In this document: in pieces, positions 18,331 through 26,048 of the stretch
How positions within the stretch are numbered: position 1 is the first letter of the stretch
Layout of the letters: every line of letters starts with the position of its first letter
Origin: Streptomyces abyssalis
Lineage (GTDB): Bacteria; Actinomycetota; Actinomycetes; Streptomycetales; Streptomycetaceae
Direction of reading: 5' to 3'
Length of the DNA stretch: 50,371 nucleotides
Assembly (NCBI RefSeq): GCF_001751365.1
Contig: NZ_LJGT01000038.1
Coordinates: forward strand, 1-50,371
Made by a program: the position numbers and the translations under genes
Notes under the pieces: generated by a model
Databases searched by the model: none
Seen by the model: the letters and a program-made list of their open reading frames with translations, nothing else
What the model was told of the DNA's origin: nothing

Positions 18331-18410
18331 CGCGGTTCAGGGCGCGCGGTTCAGGGCGCGCGGTTCAGGGCGCGCGGTTCAGGGCGTGGCGTTCAGGGCG
18401 CGCGGTTCAC
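18331..18410. repeat. 14-bp tandem repeat, 5.7 copies
   Basis: The unit CGCGGTTCAGGGCG is repeated perfectly four times (18331-18386), then once with the first four bases changed (18387-18400), then partially (18401-18410). The array lies between the LuxR stop at 18456 and the gal promoter. The copies are contiguous with no spacers, so it is a minisatellite and not a CRISPR array. Confidence 0.92.
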
Positions 18411-18455
18411 CGGCCGGTTCACGCCGGGCCCCCTCGCACCGTCAGGGCGGCGCGC

Positions 18456-19139
18456 TCACTCCTCGGCGGCGCCCGGTTCGTACGCCCGCTCCAGCAGCCC
18501 CGTGCGAGCGGCCAGGGCAGCCGCCTCCAGCCGGGACCCGACGCCCAGCTTCATCAGCACCCGCTGCACGTGGGTACGGGCGGTGCTCGGCGCTATGCGC
18601 ATCCCCGTCGCGATCAGCCGGGTGTCCTCGCCCTCGGCGACCCGCATGAGCACCTCCACCTCGCGGGGCGTGAGGAGTTGCAGCAGCCGCGCGCCCTCGT
18701 CGTCGGGCTCGGGGGCCGGGTTGAGCAGATCGGCGAAGGACTCCCGCAGCAGCTGCGGCGCCACCGCCGCGTCTCCCGCCCGTGCCTTCATCATGGCGCG
18801 CTCGACGCCCTCGATGCGCTCGTCGTGCCGTACGTAGCCGGAGGCCCCGGCGGCGAACGCCGAGGCCACACCGCGCGGGCTGGGCACGGGCCCCAGCACC
18901 ACGACCGCTATCTGCGGCTTCTCTCGCTTGATCCGTATCACCGGGTCGAAGACGCCCGCCTCGGCGGGAGCCGCCGTACCCAGCAGACAGACTTCGGGCG
19001 CCCTGCTCAGCACCAGATCCGCCGCGCCCGCGCTGGGCGCCGCGGCAGCCAGCACCCGGTGGCCGCGCAGTTTCAGCGCCGAGGCGAGCGCCTCGGCGAG
19101 CAGTCTGTGATCGTCCACCACCATGAGCCGGACGCTCAT
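18456..19139 (-). CDS. LuxR-type regulator with degenerate receiver
   Basis: NarL-like architecture, 227 aa from ATG 19139. The N-terminal receiver-like domain (residues 1-115) keeps the acidic pair in VVDDHRLLAEAL. The phosphoacceptor position in EVCLLGTAAP is Gly (about residue 54), and the conserved Lys after GASGYV is His (about 105). Phosphorylation is therefore unlikely. A linker ends in a canonical HTH (about 158-215) with LTPREVEVLMRVAEGE and APSTARTHVQRVLMKLGV. Such pseudo-receivers are usually controlled by protein level, small molecules or partner proteins. It is orphan, with no kinase nearby. The hairpin at 19250-19309 separates it from the PQQ gene. ATG follows GGGGGG. Confidence 0.88.
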   Translation of the reverse strand: MSVRLMVVDDHRLLAEALASALKLRGHRVLAAAAPSAGAADLVLSRAPEVCLLGTAAPAEAGVFDPVIRIKREKPQIAVVVLGPVPSPRGVASAFAAGASGYVRHDERIEGVERAMMKARAGDAAVAPQLLRESFADLLNPAPEPDDEGARLLQLLTPREVEVLMRVAEGEDTRLIATGMRIAPSTARTHVQRVLMKLGVGSRLEAAALAARTGLLERAYEPGAAEE

Positions 19140-19249
19140 GCGCAACAACCCCCCACCGCCGCTCCCTGCGGGCGCCCCTCAGGGCCCTGGGGCCCGGGCG
19201 GCCCCGGGGGCTCGCGGGAACAACCCCTCCTGTGCTCCCGGAAGCTACA

Positions 19250-19309
19250 CGTTCGTCCGCCGTTCCGGGCCACTTCGGGGGCAGAAGTGGGAGGAACGGC
19301 GGACGAACG
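19250..19309. terminator. Strong 17-bp stem hairpin, likely terminator
   Basis: CGTTCGTCCGCCGTTCC (19250-19266) is perfectly inverted at 19293-19309. Inside it a second seven-base stem, CCACTTC/GAAGTGG (19270-19276 and 19284-19290), closes a seven-base loop. The hairpin begins 15 bases after the stop of the PQQ-propeller gene, so it most likely terminates that transcript. There is no U-run, as usual in this group. Confidence 0.85.
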
Positions 19310-19324
19310 GTGATAGTCCGGTCG

Positions 19325-21139
19325 TTACTCGGCGCCGAATCCGATGCCGAGGTACTTGCCGTAGGTGCCGGTGCTGCGCTCCGAGATCAGCGTCTGGTGG
19401 AGGAAGAGACGCCCGTTCTCGTAGAGGGGCGGCTCGCGCAGCGTGATGCCCGCGAAGTTGTTCTCCGTCTCCGAGCTGTCGTCGGGGTGGCGCATGTACA
19501 GCTCCTGCTCACCCTGCTTCCCCGGGTCGACGGCGACGACCTGGCCGCCCGCGCCGTAGGTCGGCTTCTTGTACGCGATGAGCTTGTCGCCCTGCATGCG
19601 GACGGGGGTGATGGTGCGCCGCTCGCCCGCGTCCGACTTCCACTTGGGCTTTCCGGTCTCCAGGTCGAAGGCGATGATCTCGTTCGTGGACGAGTAGTCG
19701 TCGCCCTGGTGCCGCGCCGAGGGCAGGTAGACGTAGTCGTCGTCCACGACCGCGGAGGCGCACGACTCGACGCCCGTGCTGCACCCCGGGTCGTACTTGC
19801 GGTCACCCAGGGAGATCTTGGACTTGAGCTTCTCGTCGTCGCCGACCGTCATCACGTCGGTGGTCGAGCTGGTGCCGGCGCTGACGCCGATCACGACCGG
19901 GTCGGAGGAGATGATCCGGGCGCTCTGCACGCCCTTGGGCACGTCGAACTCCCAATTCGCCTCGCCCGTCTTCGGGTTCAGCTTCTGGACCTTCAGCTTC
20001 GGCTCGCTGTAGCTGCCGCACTGCACGACCGCCATCAGCTCCTCGCCGCCCGCGAAGCCCTCGTCCTGGCAACCGCTGCCGGTGCCCTCGGACTTCCAGA
20101 GCGGCGTGCCGCCGGACATCTCGTACGCCACCGAGCCGCCGATCCACTTGGCCGCGACGACGTTCTGGCTGATGGTCATATTCATGCCCAGCGTGGTGGC
20201 GCGTTCGCTGTTGGGCATCTTCTCCTGCCAGAGCTTCTTGCCCTTGTTCAGGTCGATGACGGCGATCTGATTGCACTCCGCGCGGGACGACTTGGTCTCG
20301 GCGGTCACGACCGCCGTCTTGCCGTCGTCCGTGGAGTGCCGGGAGGCGGCGCACACCTGACCGTCGAGGTCGATCTTCCAGGCCTGCTTGCCGCGGGCCG
20401 CGTCCATGCCGATGATGCCGTTGATCGTGCTCTTGGCGAAGATCTTGTCGGTGGCCCAGGCGCCCGTGACGCTCACCGACTCCTCGTCCGTGAGCTTCGG
20501 CGAGGGAATCTTGAACAGTTCCTTGCCCTCGGTGCTGGCCGGCTTGCCGCCGATGCCCTTCGTGCCGGTCTTGCCGTCGTCCTTGGCCTCGGTGCCCTTG
20601 TCGTTGTTCACGAGGAAGAAACCGACGGTGACGACTGCCAGCACGGTGGCGACCGCGGCCGCGACGATCGCGATCACCTTGCCGTTGCCTCCGCCGCTGC
20701 CGCCCGGCCCGGCACCCGGACCGCCGGGCCCGTAGGGGCCGCCCTGCGGCGCCGTCGGGTACATGCCGGGGCCCTGGCCGTAGGGCTGGGCCGGCTGCTG
20801 CCCGTAGCCGTAGCCGTAACCGCCGCCCTGGGGCGGCTGCTGGGGATAGCCGTAACCCCCCGCCGGTGGCGGCGGGGTCCCGTAACCGCCCGGCGGAGGC
20901 TGCTGCGGGTAGCCGTAACCCCCGGCCGGGGGCTGCGGGGGCGCGCCGAAGCCGCCCGACGGGGGCGGCTGCGCGGGCTGTTGAGGCGTCCCGCCCTGGT
21001 CTCCCGTGGGCGGAGGCGTCTGCGGAGCATCGGCGCCCGTGGGCTCCTTCTTCTCCAGGCCGGGGCCCTCTTCCGGCTTCTCCGGATCGGGTGAATCCCC
21101 TCTGGGAGGCTGACTGGGCGGCGGAGGCGGCTGCGACAT
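19325..21139 (-). CDS. Pro-rich membrane-anchored PQQ-like beta-propeller protein
   Basis: 604 aa. Residues 1-150 are a low-complexity cytoplasmic region rich in Pro, Gly, Gln and Tyr, with repeats such as PPAGGYGYPQQ. One membrane helix follows at about 154-177 (KVIAIVAAAVATVLAVVTVG), then an extracytoplasmic eight-bladed PQQ-like propeller. Propeller blades show as recurring patterns such as IAFDLETGKPKWKSDAG, NQIAVIDLNKGKKLWQEKM and LNPKTGEANWEFDVP. Despite the name, such proteins need not bind PQQ. They often scaffold envelope complexes or sit next to kinases. The family is common in Streptomyces and has no settled function. Probably monocistronic, ending at the hairpin 19250-19309. Confidence 0.88.
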   Translation of the reverse strand: MSQPPPPPSQPPRGDSPDPEKPEEGPGLEKKEPTGADAPQTPPPTGDQGGTPQQPAQPPPSGGFGAPPQPPAGGYGYPQQPPPGGYGTPPPPAGGYGYPQQPPQGGGYGYGYGQQPAQPYGQGPGMYPTAPQGGPYGPGGPGAGPGGSGGGNGKVIAIVAAAVATVLAVVTVGFFLVNNDKGTEAKDDGKTGTKGIGGKPASTEGKELFKIPSPKLTDEESVSVTGAWATDKIFAKSTINGIIGMDAARGKQAWKIDLDGQVCAASRHSTDDGKTAVVTAETKSSRAECNQIAVIDLNKGKKLWQEKMPNSERATTLGMNMTISQNVVAAKWIGGSVAYEMSGGTPLWKSEGTGSGCQDEGFAGGEELMAVVQCGSYSEPKLKVQKLNPKTGEANWEFDVPKGVQSARIISSDPVVIGVSAGTSSTTDVMTVGDDEKLKSKISLGDRKYDPGCSTGVESCASAVVDDDYVYLPSARHQGDDYSSTNEIIAFDLETGKPKWKSDAGERRTITPVRMQGDKLIAYKKPTYGAGGQVVAVDPGKQGEQELYMRHPDDSSETENNFAGITLREPPLYENGRLFLHQTLISERSTGTYGKYLGIGFGAE

Positions 21140-21489
21140 GAGCGATTCCCTCGTTGACGTTCAGACCGGACGTCCGCCCCTCAAGCCCCCGTAGGGCGGA
21201 GCGAATCGGACATCTGGCCCGCCTTCGGCTGGCTTGTGCGCGGATGTCTTTCTATCACCGGACACCACGAACCGGCGGTCCGGTTCCAGCCGGTAGCCGC
21301 TGGAAGAGACGGGCCCGAGACGCATACGTTGCGCAGCCGTCACCGACCCGCGAGTAGCGGTCCGGCCGGCGGAACAGAGCGGGACGGGCGCCGGCACGCA
21401 GCAGAGCGGCCGCCGGCCGGGGAAGCGGTACGGAACGCCGCGTGCCGCCCGCCCACCGGCGAGCGAGCCCGGCCCGCTGCGTCATCTGC
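21140..21489. other. Intergenic region between ABC-F and PQQ genes
   Basis: No gene or tRNA seen. A perfect hairpin GAACCGG-CGGT-CCGGTTC at 21269-21286 may terminate the ABC-F transcript. The remainder should contain the promoter of the PQQ-propeller gene, which I cannot pinpoint. Confidence 0.5.
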
Positions 21490-23409
21490 TCATCCGTTCT
21501 CGGCGAGCTCCAGCCAGCGGGACTCCAAGTCCTCGCGCTGCGAGTCCAGTTCGCGCAGCTCCGCGTCGAGGCCGGCGACGCGTTCGAAGTCCGTGGCGTG
21601 CTCGGCGAGTGCCTCGTGCAGCTCGGTCTGCTTCTCTCCGATGCGGTCCAGCTGACGCTCGATGCGCTGCATCTCCTTCTGCCCCGCACGCGCCGCCGCG
21701 GCCGGCTTCCGCTGAGCCTGCACCCCGGACGCCGAGGAGCCCGAGGACGAGGCGGCGGAGGACGAAGAGGGGGCCGAGGAGGAGGACGAGGAACGGCCCG
21801 CGGCCGACGACGAGGCCGAAGTGCGGGACGCCGCGGGCGCGTTCGTGTTCGTCTGCGCCGACTCGCGCTGCCGTGCGCGCCGTTCCAGATACTCCTCGAT
21901 GCCGCGCGGCAGCATCCGCAGCGCGCCGTCCCCGAGCAGCGCGTACACCTGGTCCGTCGTCCGCTCGACGAAGAACCTGTCGTGGGAGATGACCACCAGC
22001 GAGCCCGGCCAGCCGTCCAGCAGGTCCTCGAGCTGGGTGAGGGTCTCGATGTCGAGGTCGTTGGTGGGCTCGTCGAGGAAGAGCACGTTCGGCTCGTCCA
22101 TCAGCAGACGCAGGATCTGCAGCCTGCGGCGCTCACCGCCGGAGAGGTCACCCACGGGTGTCCACTGCTTCTCCTTCACGAAGCCGAAGCGCTCGCACAG
22201 CTGCGAGGCGGTCATCTCCCGTCCCTTGCCGAGGTCCACGCGCGAACGGACCTCCTCGACGGCCTCCAGAACGCGAAGTCCCGGGTTCAACTCGGCGACC
22301 TCCTGCGAGAGATACGCCAGCTTCACCGTCCTGCCGACCTTGACGCGTCCGCCCGTGACCAGCTCCGACTGCCGTTCGCCGCCGCTGCGCGCCGCCTCCG
22401 CGAGCGCCCTCAGCAGCGAGGTCTTGCCGGAGCCGTTGACGCCGACGAGGCCGACGCGGTCGCCGGGGCCGAGCTGCCACGTCAGATGCTTCAGCAGCAC
22501 CTTGGGACCGGCCTGCAGGGAGACGTCCTCCATGTCGAAGACGGTCTTGCCCAGGCGGGAGTTGGCGAACCGCATGAGCTCCGCGTCGTCACGGGGCGGC
22601 GGTTCGTCCGCGATGAGCGCGTTGGCCGCCTCGATGCGGAAGCGCGGCTTGCTCGTACGGGCGGGCGCGCCGCGGCGCAGCCACGCCAGCTCCTTGCGCA
22701 TCAGGTTCTTCCGCTTGGCCTCCTCCTGCGCGGCGATGCGCTCCCGCTCGGCGCGCGCGAAGACGTAGTCGGAGTAGCCGCCGTCGTACTCGTGCACCCC
22801 GCCGCGCTGCACGTCCCACATCCGCGTGCACACCTGGTCCAGGAACCAGCGGTCGTGCGTCACGCACACCAGCGCCGAGCGCCGCGCACGCAGATGGGCG
22901 GCGAGCCAGGCGATGCCCTCGACGTCCAGGTGGTTGGTGGGCTCGTCGAGGACGATCAAGTCCTGTTCGGCGATGAGCAGTTGAGCCAGCGCGATTCGGC
23001 GCCTCTCACCACCGGAGAGCGGCCCGATGACGGTGTCGAGGCCCTGCGGGAAGCCGGGCAGGCCGAGACCTCCGAAGAGTCCGGTCAGCACGTCGCGGAT
23101 CCTGGCGTCGCCGGCCCACTCGTGGTCGGCCATGTCGCCGACGACCTCGTGCCGTACGGTCGCGGCCGGGTCAAGGGAGTCGTGCTGCGTCAGCACACCG
23201 AGGCGCAGACCCCCCGAGTGCGTCACACGTCCGTCGTCGGCGGGCTCCAGCTTGGACAGCAGCCTGATCAGGGTGGTCTTGCCGTCCCCGTTCCGCCCGA
23301 CGACGCCGATGCGGTCGCCCTCGCTCACGCCGAGCGAGACGCCGTCGAGCAGCGCCCGGGTGCCGTAGACCTTGCCCACGGCTTCCAGATTGACGAGGTT
23401 GACGGCCAT
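21490..23409 (-). CDS. ABC-F family ATPase (Uup-like)
   Basis: Soluble twin-cassette ABC protein acting on ribosomes or nucleic acid, not transport; 639 aa from ATG 23409. Cassette 1 has Walker A GRNGDGKT (38-45), LSGGERRRIALAQL and LIVLDEPTNHLD. Cassette 2 has GVNGSGKT, LSGGERRRLQILRL and VLFLDEPTNDLD. No membrane segment exists. The tail has a Ser/Ala-rich linker of about 50 residues and a final coiled coil ending LESRWLELAENG, as in Uup. It could be a translation factor or a Uup-type protein protecting against branched DNA or ribosome defects. An antibiotic-resistance role cannot be excluded but nothing nearby supports it. Confidence 0.9.
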   Translation of the reverse strand: MAVNLVNLEAVGKVYGTRALLDGVSLGVSEGDRIGVVGRNGDGKTTLIRLLSKLEPADDGRVTHSGGLRLGVLTQHDSLDPAATVRHEVVGDMADHEWAGDARIRDVLTGLFGGLGLPGFPQGLDTVIGPLSGGERRRIALAQLLIAEQDLIVLDEPTNHLDVEGIAWLAAHLRARRSALVCVTHDRWFLDQVCTRMWDVQRGGVHEYDGGYSDYVFARAERERIAAQEEAKRKNLMRKELAWLRRGAPARTSKPRFRIEAANALIADEPPPRDDAELMRFANSRLGKTVFDMEDVSLQAGPKVLLKHLTWQLGPGDRVGLVGVNGSGKTSLLRALAEAARSGGERQSELVTGGRVKVGRTVKLAYLSQEVAELNPGLRVLEAVEEVRSRVDLGKGREMTASQLCERFGFVKEKQWTPVGDLSGGERRRLQILRLLMDEPNVLFLDEPTNDLDIETLTQLEDLLDGWPGSLVVISHDRFFVERTTDQVYALLGDGALRMLPRGIEEYLERRARQRESAQTNTNAPAASRTSASSSAAGRSSSSSSAPSSSSAASSSGSSASGVQAQRKPAAAARAGQKEMQRIERQLDRIGEKQTELHEALAEHATDFERVAGLDAELRELDSQREDLESRWLELAENG

Positions 23410-23613
23410 CTCACTCCTGTCGCGCGCTGTCCATTGGGCACCTCCGGTGCTCCAAGGGAGGATCAGCCCTCCAGGGTACGCAGGTGCCGTGCGGCCCCCG
23501 CAGGCGCGCGGCACCGGCCGCTGGGTAGAGTCCGCTCCCGCGTCCGCCGTGATCACGCAAGGGGTCGCGAAACGGGCGTGCGACGACTTGGGAGACCAGG
23601 GGGACGGGGAAGC

Positions 23614-24309
23614 ATGGAGAGGTTCTGGCTGCTCGATCCGGTGCCGGACACCACGGGAGCCCGCGCGAAGTGGGAGCCGCCGGAGGACGGACGGGTCTTC
23701 CGGGAGATACGCAACGGCAGCGAGGCACCGGGCGCCGTCGAGGACGGGTCGGCCTGGACGGTCGCACACGTCGAGCGCGCGCTCCCGCCCGGCGGCGCCG
23801 AGAAGTACCGCAAGGCCCGCAAGGACGGGACCCGCGAATTCGACCTGTGGGCCGACCCGTACCGGGCGCAGCGCGTCGCCCGCGTGGTGACGCAGCCCGG
23901 GGGCGGCCGGGTGGCGGCGTACGAGGTCTTCGGCGGGCCCGCAGGTGAGCAACTGGCCCTGATCACACGGCAGAAGGCGTTCACGAGGGGACGGATCAGA
24001 GCCCGGTGGAGCGTCCAGCAGACGGGGCAGCGGGCCGCCACCGGTGTCAAGGGCCGGGTGTTCTGGCACTGCGTGTGGTGGCTGCTGCTCCCGTTCTGGG
24101 TCTTCATCGCGTTCGGCTCGCCCGACGTGCCGCGGATACCCGTGCGTACGCGCTTCAGGCGGGAGGGGCAGCGGGCTCTCGACTGGCGGAGCGACGGCTT
24201 GGACGTACCGTCCGACGGGTGGGACCCGAGGGTGCTGGCCGCGCTGGTCGCCCTGATGAGCAGCCACGCCGGCTTCGTCAAGGACAGCTGGGACGACTAC
24301 AGGGTCTGA
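23614..24309 (+). CDS. Unknown protein with one membrane segment
   Basis: 231 aa, family not recognised. The N-terminal 140 residues are polar (start MERFWLLDPVPDTTGARAKW) and may form a small beta-rich domain with RVAAYEVFGG and EQLALITRQKAF. A Trp-rich hydrophobic helix, FWHCVWWLLLPFWVFIAFG, follows at about 151-169. A C-terminal tail has RTRFRREGQRALDWRSDGLDV and ends SWDDYRV. ATG 23614 lies after a GGGGA run. It is divergent from the ABC-F gene and convergent with the EamA transporter. Coding bias matches its neighbours, so it is probably a real gene. Confidence 0.7.
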   Translation: MERFWLLDPVPDTTGARAKWEPPEDGRVFREIRNGSEAPGAVEDGSAWTVAHVERALPPGGAEKYRKARKDGTREFDLWADPYRAQRVARVVTQPGGGRVAAYEVFGGPAGEQLALITRQKAFTRGRIRARWSVQQTGQRAATGVKGRVFWHCVWWLLLPFWVFIAFGSPDVPRIPVRTRFRREGQRALDWRSDGLDVPSDGWDPRVLAALVALMSSHAGFVKDSWDDYRV

Positions 24310-24351
24310 GCCGGGGTCCGGGGTCCCGCCCGCGTGGGTCCCCGCCCGCGT

Positions 24352-25329
24352 TCAGCCGCCGTGCAGCATCAGGGCTATGCCGCCGACCATCAGCGCGGAC
24401 GCTGCCACGCGCGGTGTGCCGAAGCGCTCCTTGAAGAAGAGCGCCCCTATGGCCGCACCCGCGATGATCGACGACTCGCGCAGGGCGGCGACCGGCGCGA
24501 GGGGCGCCCGAGTCTGGGCCCACAGGACGAGTCCGTAGGCCGCCAGGGAGAGCGCACCCGCCGTCAGCCCCCGCAGGGCGAGGGGCCGGAGCTGGGCGAG
24601 GAGCGCCCTTCGCCGGGTGGCGACCGCGTACGCGGGGATGGCGAAGCTCTGCAGCACCATCAGCCACGCCACGTAGCCGAGTGCGGAGCCCGAGGCGCGT
24701 ACTCCGGCACCGTCGACGACCGTGTACGAGGCGATGGCCAGGCCGGTGGCGACGGCCGCGGTCAGCGCGGGCCACCGGGAGGAGGCGGCGGACGAGGAGG
24801 ACGAGCCGGACGTGGCGGACTCCAGGGCCGGCGCGGGGCCCTCGGGCGGCTCGTCGCGGCCCTCGGGCGGCTGGGCGTGCCCGGCCGGTGCGCCCCGCCC
24901 GGCGGCCGGGCCCTTCTTCGCCCGTATCCCCCACAGCGCGACGCCGAGCAGCCCCGCCGAGGCGACGGCCACACCCGTCAACTGCCAGGCGTCCGGCAGC
25001 TCCTGAAGGAAGAACGCGGCGAGCACGGTGACCACCAGCGGTGCCGTGCCCCGGGCGACCGGGTACATCTGGCCGAAGTCGCCGAGCCCGAACGACCGCA
25101 TCAGCAGCAGCTGGTAGACGACGTGCAGCACCGCGGAGACCACCAGCGCGGGCCACGCCTGAGGCGCCGGCAGCGGCACGAAGCAGGCGAGCACCAGCCC
25201 GCACAGCGCACCGCCCCCGCCGACGAGCGTGAAGGCGAGCAGCTGGTCCCTGATGTGGTGAGCGAGGGCGTTCCAGGCGGCATGCGTGACGGCGGCGACC
25301 AGCACCGCCGCGACGACCAGCGGCGTCAC
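24352..25329 (-). CDS. EamA-family (DMT) transporter
   Basis: Drug/metabolite transporter superfamily permease of 325 aa with about ten hydrophobic helices in two EamA halves. The first half starts LVVAAVLVAAVTHAAWNALAHH, and the second begins after a hydrophilic linker rich in Gly, Pro, Glu and Ser (about residues 145-180). ALREASSIIAGAAIGA-type small-residue packing (here ALRESSIIAGAAIGALFFKE) occurs near the C terminus, as in EamA proteins. Substrate unknown; the family exports amino acids or small metabolites. GTG 25329 overlaps the stop of the YbaK-like gene (GTGA), so the two are coupled. Confidence 0.88.
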   Translation of the reverse strand: MTPLVVAAVLVAAVTHAAWNALAHHIRDQLLAFTLVGGGGALCGLVLACFVPLPAPQAWPALVVSAVLHVVYQLLLMRSFGLGDFGQMYPVARGTAPLVVTVLAAFFLQELPDAWQLTGVAVASAGLLGVALWGIRAKKGPAAGRGAPAGHAQPPEGRDEPPEGPAPALESATSGSSSSSAASSRWPALTAAVATGLAIASYTVVDGAGVRASGSALGYVAWLMVLQSFAIPAYAVATRRRALLAQLRPLALRGLTAGALSLAAYGLVLWAQTRAPLAPVAALRESSIIAGAAIGALFFKERFGTPRVAASALMVGGIALMLHGG

Positions 25330-25823
25330 GGAACCTCGGCGGTCTGCTCGCGTACGTCCACGAGCGAGCCCCGCGCGTGCGTGATCAGCTCTTCGGGGGC
25401 GAGGGCGAAGACCGTGTGCGGGGTGCCCGCGGCGGCCCAGACCACGTCGTGCGCGAGCAGGCCGCGGTCGGCGAGCACCCGCGTCGTCTGCGTGACGTGG
25501 CCGAAGGGCGGCACCCCGCCGATCGCGTAGCCCGTCGCCTCGCGCACCAGGCCGGCGTCGGCGCGGCTGACCTTCTGGGCGCCCAACTCGGCCCGTACGA
25601 GGGCGACATCGACCCGGGACGCCCCGTCCATCAGTACGAGGACCGGCTCGCCGTCGGCCTCGAAGACCAGCGATTTGACGATCTGGCTCAGCTCGCATCC
25701 GACGGCCTCGGCGGCCTGCGCCGCGGTGCGGGTGGCGTCGGGGAAGGCACGGATCTCGACGGTCAGGCCCATGGCCGACAGGGCCTCCGCGAAGCGCGGA
25801 TGGGCTTGGGGTGTGCTGCTCAT
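25326..25823 (-). CDS. YbaK/ProX-type aminoacyl-tRNA deacylase
   Basis: Trans-editing enzyme fold that hydrolyses mischarged aminoacyl-tRNA (Cys- or Ala-tRNAPro in characterised members); 165 aa from ATG 25823. Seen: QIVKSLVFEADGEPVLVLMDG, containing the conserved lysine, RVDVALVRAELGAQKVSRA, and TGYAIGGVPPFGH, the Gly/Pro loop of the family. The longer frame to 25988 is Arg-rich non-homologous sequence. It is coupled to the downstream EamA gene. Which misacylated tRNA it edits is not readable from sequence. Confidence 0.9.
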   Translation of the reverse strand: MSSTPQAHPRFAEALSAMGLTVEIRAFPDATRTAAQAAEAVGCELSQIVKSLVFEADGEPVLVLMDGASRVDVALVRAELGAQKVSRADAGLVREATGYAIGGVPPFGHVTQTTRVLADRGLLAHDVVWAAAGTPHTVFALAPEELITHARGSLVDVREQTAEVP

Positions 25824-26048
25824 GGGGCGGACGCTACCCGTCGGGCCCCGGGCCGCGCGATGCTGTTTCCCGCGTTCCGCTCCACGGCCCACCGGCGCAG
25901 GCACCGGCACCGGCACCGCGCGGGCACCCGCACCGCACCGCCCCCGCACACGGCGAACGGTGCCCCTCCGGATCTCCCGGAAGGACACCGCTCGCTCGGC
26001 TCGTGCTGTGCCGTGCTGTCGCTCTTGTTGCGAGCCGCGGGCTCCTGC

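Larger units (their letters stand above)
18093..18455. other. Intergenic region upstream of gal operon
   Basis: No gene seen. From galT outward it holds the gal promoter island, a short direct repeat GAGCACACCGGG near 18250-18282, and the 14-base tandem array at 18331-18410. Confidence 0.6.

Noticed and set aside
18331..18410. Possible CRISPR array
   Set aside because: Units are contiguous 14-mers without spacers, and there are no cas genes.
21490..23409. Antibiotic-resistance ABC-F assignment
   Set aside because: The C-terminal coiled coil and lack of any biosynthetic neighbours fit a Uup-like housekeeping protein better; nothing specific to resistance subfamilies is visible.
25850..26048. 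Small gene between the YbaK-like gene and the PBP gene
   Set aside because: Open frames here are Arg/Pro-rich, with simple CACCGG repeats and no ribosome-binding site.
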